DNA from: Sambucus nigra
Lineage: Eukaryota; Streptophyta; Magnoliopsida; Dipsacales; Adoxaceae
Assembly: GCA_949130495.1 (NCBI GenBank)
Contig: OX422213.1
Coordinates: 536,161,467 to 536,225,466, forward strand
Reading direction: 5' to 3'
Length of the DNA stretch: 64,000 nt
Made by a program: the position numbers and the translations under genes. The notes beneath the pieces are model-generated. The model did no database searches and was not told the DNA's origin. It worked only from the letters and a program-made list of their open reading frames with translations. This document shows, piece after piece, positions 1-10,370 of the stretch (positions are counted from its first letter, which is position 1; every line of letters starts with the position of its first letter).

Positions 1-998
1 GAAAATATTTTTGGATTTTTCTGGAAAAAAAAAGAAGAAAATATTTTCGGATTTTTTTATAAAAATGAAAGAAAATATTTTTGGATTTTTCTAAAAAGGA
101 AAGAAATAAAATATTTTTGGATTTTTTGGAAGAAAAACGGTGGTGAAAAAATATGGACTCTTGATTTTGGACGAACTCACGAAAACTGACTACCGAAAAA
201 TGAATTGGACACACACACAAGTCAAGAAGAAATCCTAACTAGCACATAGCTAATTTTTATCTTTAATTTTAATGAAAGGGTAGTCAAATTTTAATTAAGT
301 CCGCGGGCGATAAAAATTCACTGAAATATCTTAGTGATCGCCTTTGCAAAATGTTCTCCTAGTGGGCTACCTAGTTGATTGATTTTAAATTTAGTGATGA
401 CTAGGGTAGCACACAATTGGTAAGCGAGTGAGTCGGGTGATGAAATCCCTTCTAGTGAGTGACCGGGTGTAGGTCTTATCAATTTAATTCATCACACCAT
501 TCAAAAAATAATAATTGTGAGAATAAAATCACACAAGAGCACACAAGAGCACACCAAAGAATTGACTCGCTAACAGGAGAGGCGCGAGGGTTTAGAAAAT
601 GTACCTCCAATGATTTTTAGGTTGACCGGGGGGAGATTACGCCTATCTCAGTCGTCCCCGAGAGTTCGACGGACCCAAGGTAGAGAGGCTTCTAAATCCT
701 CGGCTTTGGACGCCCTCTCTCTACCTTGTCCGGTTTTCCTATCACGCTTTCTTTGATTATTACAATTTTTAAAATGTAAAATAAAATACAGGTGTCTCTA
801 TTCACCGCAATACAAGCCAAGAATAACATCCTAATACAAACCTTCTAAAAATATAAAAATGGTACCAAAAAAATGATGAAGTGCAAAAAATAAATGACCT
901 ACAAATTGAAATCCGCTCCGAGTGCTTCACGCTCCCAATAATGGCAACGACGCCATTTGATAGAAACAACTATTCATCTCCCCAGCAGCGGCGCCATT
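1..998 (-). mobile_element. Leader of minus-strand Athila/Tat-like element 1 (continues off window)
   Basis: This is the non-coding leader downstream (in the minus sense) of the LTR at 999-3,719. No gag or pol is visible here, so the coding part would lie left of the window. The first ~140 bases hold four diverged copies of a ~35-bp unit, starting near 1, 37, 71 and 108, each with the core AAATATTTTTGGATTTTT. A GC-rich patch lies near 560-740. Assignment rests on the adjacent primer-binding site and LTR; nothing in this stretch itself identifies the family. Confidence 0.6.
979..996 (-). other. Primer-binding site of element 1 (tRNA-Asp type)
   Basis: The plus strand reads TCCCCAGCAGCGGCGCCA, which matches the 3' end of plant tRNA-Asp (TCCCCGGCAACGGCGCCA) at 16 of 18 positions, including the CCA. 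On the minus strand this is a primer-binding site starting TGGCGCCGCTGC, two bases after the LTR end. Plant Athila/Tat elements are known to use this type of primer. A tRNA gene is excluded because no tRNA body precedes it. A degraded second copy lies at about 934-952. Confidence 0.85.
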
Positions 999-3719
999 TG
1001 ATAACTTTGCTTTTTGTATGTCGTTATTGCAAGCCAAGTTAGTCAAAACCTCAGTTACCTACAAATATAACAATCTCAAGTGTAGAGGTAAGTAGGGGTA
1101 TCAATCCACTTCCAAGGAAGTAAAGCAAAGGGAACACAATTGTTATTCACTTCTTATCTTCCTTTTTGTGCTTTTCACTTTTCTACTTTTTTTTAGCTTT
1201 TTTCAAATATTAAAAATAACTGGGTGAGGTGATGATTTAAACTAAACTGAACTAAATTTGATATGATAACAACTAACTAGATAGTGACTAAAATTGAAAA
1301 TAAAGTCTAACACTAAAGTAAGAGATAAAGTGAGGTAAATAATTGGGAGAATAATCAAGGAGTGGGATTACACCACAAATTTTATCTATTCTAATTAATT
1401 AATTTAATTAATTGAATTCTCCCAAATTAATATCATACTTACAAATCAACTCTTGTTGCAAATGTAATTTTAATAGTAATCTTTTAGAAAATGAAGCTTA
1501 ACACCCACAACTCTAGAAAATAGATCTACACCCCTTTTAATTAATCACCCGCTAGGATCGATCAATTAAAATTTATGTCAATCTTACAAAATAAATTTAG
1601 AGTTGAAATTCAATTTATAATATCCCACTTAAGAAATCCCTATCTATATTTCGAATCTAAAATGGGTATTATAACTAGAATTAAAATTTTCTCTCAAAAA
1701 TCATTTAGCCTCTCTCAAGGAGTAAATTTAAGGGTGAGGGATCAAAAATAACATTCAAAGGGAATTTTCAAGTAATCGAACTAATTAAACTAAAATAACA
1801 TCAAATAAGGGTTTCCCCCCACCCCTTGAAAGGGGATTTATCCTAACATGATATGAAATTTGACAAATTAATAATCAAGGCTATTAAAGTAAAATAGAAG
1901 GGAATAGAGCAAGCAAACCAAATCTCTTTGAGAAAGTTGAATTCTAATCTTCCAAATTGAAGCATAGAATCCCTCTAATTGAGCATCCAAGTGATTTGAA
2001 ATTAAATATCCACTGACTTAACTCTTTTACAATATTTAATCTCACAAATATGTAACAAAAATAAAAAGAATAAAGAAAACTATTTACAAATGGTATTTTT
2101 CTCTACAATTCTCTCTCTAGAAATTCCTATCTAAAAGCTCTTTTTATCATATGGGGTATTCATCTTGATTTATAGTAGGCAAATGAAGCATGGGGGTATT
2201 TTTGGGAATAGACTTAAGTGTGCATGGAAATGGTGAGAGGAGTGTGAGGTCCTATGGGTTAAATGGGCTGACACAATCAGATTTGGTTTAGAGGGTATAA
2301 TGGGAAGTTGGGTTAAAGTTGGTAGTTGGGGGTCATTTTGGGAATTGGGGGTTTAAGTTAGTTTTTGACATGTGGGGTTAATAAGATATGTTTTGTTGAT
2401 TTGGCAGAAGGTGAGAAATCGTGACTTTGGTGGAACAAAAGGGTAATGGGTCTTGGGGTATTGTGTGTGTGGGGGTTTTGATTGTTGGACGTGGGTGTGG
2501 CTGAAAGTGGATCGAGGAGAGAGAGAGAGAGAGGCTGGATTGGGTTCGGGGCAGGTGAGGCACCGTCAGACCGGTGAAGGGTTCGATTTCTGGGCTGGAC
2601 GACTTCGCCGTCGAAGGCTGCGGTTACGCCGACAGCAGGGGTGAGGGGTTCTGGACGACAATGGTGGGAGTCACGCCGGAGCTGCACCGGGCACGGGTAG
2701 GTGGAGCGCCACCGTTGGGCAGGCCGGGTCGCCGGAATTGGCAGCGGTTCCGGGTTAGAGCCACCAGGTTGGAGGTCCTAGGTCAAGGCTATGTTGCGAG
2801 TATTCCAGGTATGGAAAGGTTTTGTTATGGTGGTAGAAATGGGTAGAGGTTTAGGAGTGTTGTGTGTTTTAACGGAGTAGGAGAGAAAAAATGGTTGGGT
2901 GGAGAAGATGACTTGGGGGTGATTATGTGTAGGTGGGTGTATGGGAATGTGGGTGAGGGTGAGGAAGAGCTTAGGTTGTGGGATTTGGATTGTGTGTATG
3001 TTAGGTGTAGGATAAATGTTGGGTATAAGTGGATTTAGGTGTAGGGGAGTTGGGTGTGAGTGAGTTTGTGTGTGTGTGTGTTTAATTTGTACCCAGCTAA
3101 AATAATAAAAAGTCTCAACTAAAATAAAAAATAAAATCTAACTAAAAATAAAACAAACTAAAAATAGTAAAAATAAAAATATTACAACTAAAAGAAATAA
3201 TAATAACATCCTAAGCTATAAAAAACTAAAATAATAAAACAAAAGAAATAAAAATGAAAACAAAATCCTAAAATATAAAATCTAATAAACTAAAAGTAAA
3301 CTCCTAAAACTAATCCTAATAAAATAAAATAAAAACTAAAACTAAAAACTAAAATCAAAATCAAAATAAAATTATACTAAATAAAAAGAAATAGAAAAAA
3401 AAATCCTAGTAATTCTAAATAAATCTAAAATGAATCCTAAAAATAAAAATGACTCAAACTAAAAATCTAAAAAATAATAAAAAGACACAAACAAAACACA
3501 CACAGGGTTTAGGATAGGTTTAGGGTAGGTTAGGGTTACGGGATAAGGTAATTAACTCTATTTTAACTGCGAATTGCCTGAAAATATAGCTTTTGACACC
3601 GCAACTACAATTAAGCATGCATATTGAATAATTAAGTGCAAAAGACCCGTATTATCGATAATTAGCAACTAAAGTACATCTATTTGGGGTATAAATTTTA
3701 TAGTTTTGGGTGCTTATCA
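999..3719 (-). repeat. 5' LTR of element 1 (minus strand, 2.7 kb)
   Basis: The LTR is bounded by perfect 6-bp inverted ends, TGATAA at 999 and TTATCA ending at 3,719, and lies two bases from the primer-binding site at 979-996. Read on the minus strand this makes it the 5' LTR, with the internal region running left out of the window. It contains a GC-rich block (about 2,500-2,830) with short frames on both strands that I do not regard as genes, a (GA)n tract near 2,516, a (GT)n tract near 3,069, an A-rich low-complexity block (3,100-3,490) and a telomere-like motif cluster (3,504-3,538). The matching 3' LTR is outside the window. Confidence 0.82.
3504..3538 (+). repeat. Short telomere-like (TTTAGGG)n cluster
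   Basis: The sequence contains AGGGTTTAGG, TTTAGGG and TTAGGG in close succession, resembling the plant telomere repeat TTTAGGG with interruptions. It covers only ~35 bases and sits inside an LTR, so it is a degenerate interstitial motif and not a telomere. It may be chance within a G/T-rich context. Confidence 0.45.
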
Positions 3720-3837
3720 ATAGTACGGAATAATTATTGGTTTTGTTTTGTTTGGTTGTTGGATAATTATTGGTTGTTGGTTTGTTGTTGGAAAGTATGT
3801 TAGAAGGAGTACGGGACAATTATTGGTTTCCGTAACA
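3720..3837. other. Spacer with TTGTTGG/ATTATTGG repeats
   Basis: This is the flank of the element 1 LTR. It contains repeats of AATTATTGGTTGTTGG-like sequence between 3,730 and 3,835. No gene is visible. The matching target-site duplication of element 1 cannot be checked because its other end is outside the window. Confidence 0.4.
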
Positions 3838-4665
3838 CTTAGCCTTGAAAATATTCCGCAAGGGGGCGGAATCCACATACCCTCAAACGGCACCGCTGGC
3901 AGCACGAACACCCCGTGCTTGTCCAACATAACACTTAACAACATGTCGCGTAATTGTGGGACTCCCAGTTTGGCAATAGGACTCGAATTTAAAAACACGC
4001 ACACTAGGGCTTGAAAAAGTGTCGTAAAGAGGAGGACAACCCAACCGCCCCCAAATGGCATCACAAGTGGAACAAATAACTCATGCGTGTTCAATGTAAC
4101 ACGTAGCAACCTACCTCTTATTCACGGGACTCCCAGTTTGGTAATTGGACACGAATTTGAAAACAAGCACACTTGGGCTCGAAAAATATGCTATGAGGGG
4201 GTGAACGCCCCTAACTGCCCCAAACATCAACACAAGTGACACTAACACCTTGAGTGTGTCCAATGTAACACGTAGCAATCGGTTATGTAGTCGCGGGACT
4301 CCTAATTTGGGAATTGGACAAGAATATGAAAATAGACACACCTAGGCTAAAAACATAACTCGAGGGGCAGAAACCCCCAAAGACCCCAAAATGGCACCAT
4401 GAGTAGCTAAAACGGCTCATGTGTCTCTAATGAAATACGTAACAACCAATCATGTGATCATGAGACTCTTATTTTGGGAATTGGACGCAAATTTAAAAAT
4501 AGGCACACTTGGGCTTAAAAACATTTTGTAAGGGAGCAAAAACCCCCCAACTGCCACCAAGTGGAACTATGAGTGGAAAAAAACACCTCGTTTGTGTCCA
4601 ACATAACTTGAAGAAACTAGCTTCCTAATCGCAGGACTCCTAGTTTGGGAATAGGACCCAAATAC
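3838..4665. repeat. Tandem satellite-like array, ~169-bp unit, about five copies
   Basis: A recurring block (GGGACTCCCAGTTTGG followed by AATTGGAC) begins at 3,958, 4,126, 4,295, 4,462 and 4,633, giving intervals of 168, 169, 167 and 171 bp. A second anchor (GGGCTTGAAAA-like) recurs in phase at about 3,838, 4,006, 4,175, 4,343 and 4,511. A third, GTCCAA(C/T)(A/G)TAACAC, also recurs. The units are well diverged and the later ones have more changes. The period is in the range of plant centromeric or subtelomeric satellites, but the array is short and may be a fragment. Short ORFs across it have no coding character. Confidence 0.85.
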
Positions 4666-4738
4666 TACGTATTTTTCTTGCCAGTTAAATATGGTCACAG
4701 CTCTAGTCCCTCACCATGGTAATTTACAGGGGAAATTA

Positions 4739-4950
4739 TTGGTCATGGTTGTGGGGTGTGGATAGGTTTTTGAATGTCAAGGGATTGGTCATGGATTTTG
4801 GCCATGACCAATTTTGTAGAATGTCCAAGTCTTGGTCACGACTTTGGGCCATGACCAACTTTCGAGGCTACTCAGACATGGTTATGAATTTTATCCATGA
4901 CCATCTGGTCAGGGTATTCATCCTCGACCAATATCCCTCATGCCGTGACC
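4739..4950. repeat. Tandem ~47-bp repeats, each containing an inverted repeat
   Basis: Units start near 4,739, 4,785, 4,832, 4,879 and 4,925. The best unit has TTGGTCATGG at 4,785-4,794 and its exact reverse complement CCATGACCAA at 4,802-4,811, separated by 7 bases. The next unit repeats the arrangement at 4,832-4,858 with two changes in the left arm. Outer units are more diverged. A 79-codon frame across it is probably incidental. Confidence 0.8.
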
Positions 4951-5339
4951 TGTGAGCACACCGTATGATTGGGAACTTGGTTCATCTCCCATAAATTTGG
5001 TCATAGGAGGTGTGGCTACGGCCCAGATCCGTGTCCCTTAGGCCCGTTCACGGCCCAAGTCCGTGACTATTAGACCAATTTAGTGTAGTGTAAAGATACT
5101 TCTTCTGAGTAATGAGTAACCTTATTATTTATTTAGGAATATTCCTCATTGTATAGTTTTTAAACATGATTCTAACTTCCAAAAGATTTCTTGTAGGAGT
5201 GGGATCAATGCCGGATATTAAGTAACATGTAAAACGATAATAGGAATGCGAGTAGGTCCCTTTTATTCAAATTATATAATCATTCATTTATTTTCTTGGT
5301 GTGATTATCCTTTGATTACTTTGTTCTCATGAGGAATAA
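4951..5339. other. No gene seen
   Basis: AT-rich sequence with short GC-rich words such as CACGGCCCA near 5,020-5,065, which resemble the preceding array. I see no coding, RNA or terminal-repeat signal. Confidence 0.4.
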
Positions 5340-5344
5340 TATGA

Positions 5345-5725
5345 GGGGAAATAAGTTGTGGAAGTAGATGAGGAGGAGGAGCTGGAGTTTGAGGCTAGTC
5401 ACTCTGATAGGGAAAGTGGCGAGGAGGGTGGTCAGGACTCCACTACTGGCTTTGATACCATCTTTATAAACACTAGTTATAATTTTTTGAACATGGATGG
5501 CCCACACTCAGTTGGATAGAATTCCCGAGGAAGACCAAAATATGTTAGATTAGATCTTTGATCATCATCAAGAGATTTTCAATGCTCGCCCTGTTTGCAA
5601 CATTGAGGGCATCTCCATTGCTAACTTAAAGGAACTTGAAAACCATATTCTCCATTTCAAATCAAATCATCCGAATGAGAATGAATATTCGCTTGCTCAT
5701 TATTTTCTTGCCCCCTCAAAAACTT
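5345..5725 (+). pseudogene. Unrecognised coding remnant with acidic stretch
   Basis: A plus-strand frame from about 5,358 encodes an acidic run beginning VEVDEEEELEFEASHSD and ends at a stop near 5,510. A second frame starts at ATG near 5,490 (MAHTQLDRIPEEDQ), meets one stop, then continues through IFDHHQEIFNARPVCNIE to about 5,725. The amino-acid composition of both pieces looks protein-like and unlike the surrounding AT-rich shadows. I do not recognise the family. It could be a captured host gene fragment, a transposase remnant, or the extra ORF of a Tat-lineage retroelement. The frame change and in-frame stop indicate it is broken. Confidence 0.4.
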
Positions 5726-6309
5726 GATGGATTGTTAACACATCAAGTTGGATTGGCAAGGCATCGTTGCTCGCAATATGATCCATCATACCATCAGGAA
5801 AATGATTAAAACCCAAATCAATTAAAAAATTCCGACAGACCAACACCACCGGTGAGTAAATGCTTCAAGAGATAAAAGTAATCTCTTGATCTCGAGATGA
5901 TTAAAGTTTTATCTAGTTATGATGAGGGTCTTGGCCAAATTTCTAAACTTGAGGAAGATGTGAGGGGATAGGTTGTTGATTCCTGGAAGGGTATTTTGTA
6001 GGAGGGAGAGCCTCACTTTTCTTGTAACAGGCGATTAAACTTATGTATTTTTCTTCTCGTATTTTATTGAACATTTGTAATATCTTTGCCTGTCTTTGGA
6101 GTAGGATATCTTTGTGGAATGGAATGTAAAATTTGTAGTTTACCTTGTACATGTACTTCGCACTTTCTATTTATTGCCTTTGAGAAAATGATATGGATCC
6201 GTTAAATAACTTGTGTGTTTACTCTGTAACTCTATGTTTATTTTATATTTCTTTTCCTTTGTATAGTGGGACTATCTTCTACCAAAACTTTGTATTTTGT
6301 AAAATACTT
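5726..6309. other. No gene seen
   Basis: AT-rich sequence. A few short plus-strand words after 5,900 (for example GLGQISKLEEDV) look mildly coding and may continue the preceding remnant, but there are many stops. Confidence 0.35.
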
Positions 6310-6950
6310 TGCGACTAAGTATTGGTACACTTTTATTTTCTTTCCCCTATCTTATGGGATTATCTGCTTACAAAACTTAATACTTTTATGGAGAATTTTA
6401 CGAGTAAGTCAATATTAATAGTATGGAATATTTTCCCTTATTCGATGGGAAATTATTTCTACTCTCACTATATTTTTCCTATAAAATTATATATGTGCAA
6501 GTATACGCCATCAAAATATTATGAGCAAATGTGAACTTGTCAAATAACGAAACTGTATTTTATTATATGTTGAAAATTTTGTACTACCTAAATTGCTAAA
6601 TTTTGTTGTCCGGACATTGACTTGAACGTATATCCCCTCAAAATTTTGCGAGAGAAGGTAATTTTTTTAACAATGAAAATGTATTTCTTTATACTTTGAA
6701 AATTATAAGGTGCCATTCTCGACGCATTTTGTCATTTGTTGTCATTTTTTGAGCATACATTAGCATGAAAATTTATCCCCTCAAAATATGGTGAGCATTT
6801 TCACTTGTTTTTATAAAGAAAATATTTTCCCTTATACCTTGGAAATCATGGGACTCTTCTACTCATTATACTTTATGAATAAAAGTAGTATATTCATAAC
6901 ATTGAAATGTATCCGTCGCACAATTTTGCGAGAAGGCACATAAGAACTTG
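6310..6950. repeat. Degenerate tandem repeat, ~127-144-bp unit
   Basis: A block of the form GTATATCCCCTCAAAATTTT followed by GCGAG recurs at about 6,501, 6,628, 6,772 and 6,908, spaced 127, 144 and 136 bp. Each is followed by a segment ending in TTATACTTTGAAAAT-like sequence. Divergence is high. It lies beside the 3' end of the minus-strand polyprotein (element 2) and may belong to that element's 3' non-coding region. Confidence 0.5.
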
Positions 6951-7139
6951 TTGGTTATACATTACAACATATATAAGTAATATAATCATTTATATAACTT
7001 TGAAGAAAACTTGGAGTAACTGAACATGAGCGATTGCATTTAAACTTGATATTCTCAGATACTACTCATACAAAAGGTATCTTTTTCGTATGAGAAACTA
7101 ATAATTTCATAAAGAAGAATCTGGAATAAAGACTAAGAT

Positions 7140-7990
7140 ACCGCGAACATATTACTTCTCGAGCTACTTTATGGTAATTGACCGGATGCATTTGCTCTCA
7201 GGTTCTGAAATCTAGAAGTACACTAATTTTCCCACTCCTCTGACCATAAAAGGACCTTCGTAATTTAGTTTCAACTGAGAGGAAGAAATAGTCCTCAAGT
7301 GATGAGTTCATGATTGAAGAACTATTTCAACCTAAAATTCCCCTGGTTTGACTAAGTTATCATAGGCTCTTAAGAGTTGTTGAGTGCAGACTTTGCAATT
7401 ATCTTTGGCTTTCTCCAGTTTCTTTCCTAAGGCTTCCAACTTCACATGACTTGGGTCTAGTATCTGATCATGATTCAAATCCATTATCTTGGTTTGTACT
7501 GCTAATTCCATGCATAGGAAAACCTTTGTTCCATAGACTAAAGAAAAAGGAATGTACGCTATTGGCTACCTATTTGAGGTTCTATATGCCCAAAATACCA
7601 TTGCAAATTTCTCATCCCATGTTTTATGGATATTTTCTAACCTCTTCTTCACACTGTTAATCAATGTACTATTGGTTGCCTTCGCTTCACATTTTAACTT
7701 TGGGTAAAAGATGGTTATTTAATTATGAGCAGACCCATTTCCTTTCTTACAAACTGTTTTCAATTGCTTATGAGGATGACCTTAGGGATGCCAAACCTTC
7801 AAATGATATACTCAAAAATGAATTGATTAAACAATCGCGGGATGATTGCTTAATAAAGATCAAGATTGACATGTTTAAGAGAAAAATCTCCATTGACCTG
7901 TTTAACCATGAGGTTAGATTCCCTTCATATCCACACTACTTTAACTCCCCCTCTCAAATATTTAATGTCCCAATGATGAGTGATTTATAA
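7140..7990 (-). pseudogene. Decayed integrase of element 2 (Tat/Ogre-like Ty3/gypsy)
   Basis: Read on the minus strand, broken frames give GIPKVILISN, then KKRLENIHKTWDEKFAMVFW followed by AYRTSNR, then PFSLVYGTKVFLCMEL. These match the conserved end of the integrase core and the block after it in plant Ty3/gypsy elements (consensus GIP..LISDNG, LWAYRTT, TPFSLVYG.EAVLP). The frame ends near 7,140 with HPVNYHKVARE, like the family's C-terminal end. Several stops and frameshifts interrupt it. The gene would integrate retrotransposon cDNA; this copy cannot be functional. Confidence 0.78.
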
Positions 7991-8639
7991 TCTACTTCAT
8001 TGTTAGAGCACTTAAGTTTAACTTATGAACAATAGTGATTTTCCCTTTGTTGTTAGAGAGTATGATTCTTGCTCAAGTGGCATGTTTTAGGATGAACCAT
8101 CAAACTCCATTTACCATTATTACATCTCTTTAACCAAACAAGATTAAAAGCTATCACCTGGTAATTTCTCACTCGAAGGTTCAAAATGTTTGCTTGGAAA
8201 ATTGGATTAGAGATTAACCAATGCTTGACTTTTTATATATTTGGGTGAAATACACTTCAGATCATATTATGAGAATATAGAAACCATATATCTCCTCATC
8301 CCACTAAGACGGTTCTCACAAGAAAATAGTTGATGGGATGACATTAGTGAAGCTGTGCACTGTAAATGCAAGCATGTAGTGCGTTAGATTTTGTGACAAA
8401 AAAACCAATGAGAAATAATTCCTTTATACACTTGAGTAACTATACATAGTCCCATATATCACCCATGATAAATAATATTCATGATTTTCCTTCTTTTCTT
8501 TCTCTAAGGCAAGCAAAGTCATAATAGACTGATCGGTGGAAGTTAGTTACAAAAAAGTTCTTGTCTTCTTCTAGGTGAATTATAGTCAAGGTAAAGGTCA
8601 AAATTTCCTTAATCCTCTCGAATGCTATCTACTTCTCAC
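7991..8639 (-). pseudogene. Poorly conserved RNase H to integrase region of element 2
   Basis: By position this stretch should hold the RNase H and N-terminal integrase of the minus-strand element, because it sits between recognisable RT (higher coordinates) and integrase core (lower coordinates). I cannot pick out confident RNase H or HHCC motifs by eye, and stops are frequent. The length is short for both domains, so part may be deleted. Confidence 0.4.
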
Positions 8640-9490
8640 CTCCCCAGACCCACTTGACCTTATATTTTATGAGTGGTGATAAAATGATGGGTAATCTCTC
8701 CCAAAGCTGGTACAAATCTTCTTAAATAAGAAACTTTTCCCCAAACACTTTTGAGCTTCCTAAGACTCGTTGTTCGTGGCATCATATAAATCACCTTATG
8801 CTTATCAACATCCATTTCATGCATTTTCAGTTGAAAAAAACTTGAGGAATTGTCCTACTGTAACCCCAAAGGCACACTTGGAGGGTTTTATCCTTATCTT
8901 GTACTAAGGACAACGTTAGAAACTCTTCTCAAATATTGAATGTTCCTAATCCCATTTTTGTATTTCACCACAAATTCATACATATAGAATTCCAATATAT
9001 CATGATATATTTCCATGATAGTTTGCTAATATGTCGCCCCAGCATTCTTCAAACCGAATGACATAACTGTATAGTGTAAATTTCCTAAAGGAGTCCGAAA
9101 ATTTATCTTCTCCACATTTACGGGATCCATGATAATCTAATTATATGGAACATAACCACTATAAAACTGTACATTTTATGTCCGATAGTCTCAACCACCA
9201 TGCTATCAATGCTCGATAAGGGAAATTAGTCTTTTAAAGAAGTGTGGTTCAAATGTCTGAAATCAATAAATGTTGTGAGTTATTTCTTATCTTTTTTTAT
9301 GGTAGTTATAATGCTCTAAGGAAAAATATGATGTTGGATGGGTTTGATAAAACCATCATCAAGAAACTTCCTTACCTCTTTCTTTATCTTTAGATCTAGT
9401 TCAACCTTATAAGTGAGAATAGTATGTCTCACAGGGAGAACATTAGGTAAAATTTATATCTTATGAGAGATTACCTCTAGGTTCATGATT
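8640..9490 (-). pseudogene. Decayed reverse transcriptase of element 2
   Basis: Minus-strand frames show EVRKFLDDGFIKPI (family: EV.KLL.AGFI..I), then FIDFRHLNHTSLKD (VDFRDLNKASPKD), FPLSSIDSMVVET, then NFRTPLGNLHYTVMSFGLKN followed by AGATY (TTFITPWGTFCYKVMPFGLKNAGATY), and finally KPSKCAFGVTVGQFL (LNPEKCAFGV..GKFLGF) near 8,870. The catalytic YVDD box has decayed to YEFVVK-like sequence. The order from high to low coordinates proves minus orientation. Multiple stops and frame changes make it a pseudogene. Confidence 0.85.
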
Positions 9491-10079
9491 AACATTTCTT
9501 TGCATTTCCATGAAAACAAATTCATTAATTATTTGAGAAAGTTGACAATATCTTTTGACTTCTTAATGGGAAGAGATTTGGGCCTATTGTTATCACCTTC
9601 TTCCCCCAAGTTGACCTCCTCCAGTTCTTGAAGCTACTATCTAAGTCCATCTTGTGTGGACTCTGATTCTTCCTATGGATATTAAATATGATCAACTATA
9701 TTAGAATCGTCTATTATGAATCACTCTGGCATCGGGTCGACCATATCATCCTAGAATGCTACCCTTGCACACAGTTAGAAATGGTAAATAACATTGCCAT
9801 TGAGTAAACCACTTTTTTGCATGTTTGAGTGAACCTTCCTTTTTCTCCCAGCTTACTCTTTCCTTTATCCTTTCCTTTAGGGTTACAACTCATGGACCTA
9901 ACTTGTCGTGGATATTTCTCTTGGCCTAGCCCCCTTACTGAACTTCTCGAGGCTCATCCACGACTTTGATAAAATACGTATTTTTTATTCATCGAGCTTT
10001 ATGTAAAATATTGAATCAAGTAAATGAGCTTCTTACATTGGGAAATGCCTCTCAACATCCTTTTTCACTATATATGTCC
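9491..10079 (-). pseudogene. Spacer between protease and RT of element 2
   Basis: This stretch links the protease-like and RT-like segments of the minus-strand polyprotein. In Tat-lineage elements this interval is poorly conserved, and I recognise no motif here. Short acidic words near 9,640-9,760 on the minus strand suggest former coding sequence. Confidence 0.35.
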
Positions 10080-10370
10080 CATGAATATCGGTGGTCGTAA
10101 ACTTGTGAAATGTGGAAGGCAGGATGCCATGAGTATGAATCCACACTAGGCATATTAATAACTGGTAACTTGTGTAAGCATTAATGATATGCAACTTGAT
10201 CTATAAAGAAAAATATACTAACTTTATCCCAACATTAACCTATCAGAGTAATTGCATACCGGCGCTTTCAAACCTCGAAATCACCGAAGGGACTAGTATA
10301 ATCTTTTCCTATAAGATTCCAATTTTATAGAGACTAGTTATGGGGATTATAATGATCGATAATCCACCAT
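10080..10370 (-). pseudogene. Decayed aspartic protease of element 2
   Basis: The minus strand reads LLDGGLSIIIIPITSLYKIG, matching the Tat/Ogre protease active-site region (VLIDGGSALNI.P...L..LG), with DGG in place of the usual DTG/DSG. About 60 codons later it reads VWIHTHGILPSTFHKF, matching the conserved RPWIH..GAVPSTLHQ block. Both motifs in the correct order and spacing make the call firm despite several stops. The enzyme would process the retroelement polyprotein. Confidence 0.8.

Noticed and set aside
979..996. tRNA-Asp 3' end, possibly a tRNA gene
   Set aside because: Only the last 18 bases match and no cloverleaf precedes them. The position two bases from an LTR end identifies a retroelement primer site.
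2358..2846. Overlapping open frames on both strands in a GC-rich block
   Set aside because: They lie inside a 2.7-kb LTR, overlap on opposite strands, have no domain and are short. GC richness lowers stop frequency, which explains them.
3717..4341. Open frames across the satellite array
   Set aside because: They follow the tandem units and carry no domain; both strands are open in similar places.
6322..6534. 70-codon plus-strand frame
   Set aside because: It is rich in F, Y, I and K as expected from AT-rich DNA and lies in the degenerate tandem repeat.
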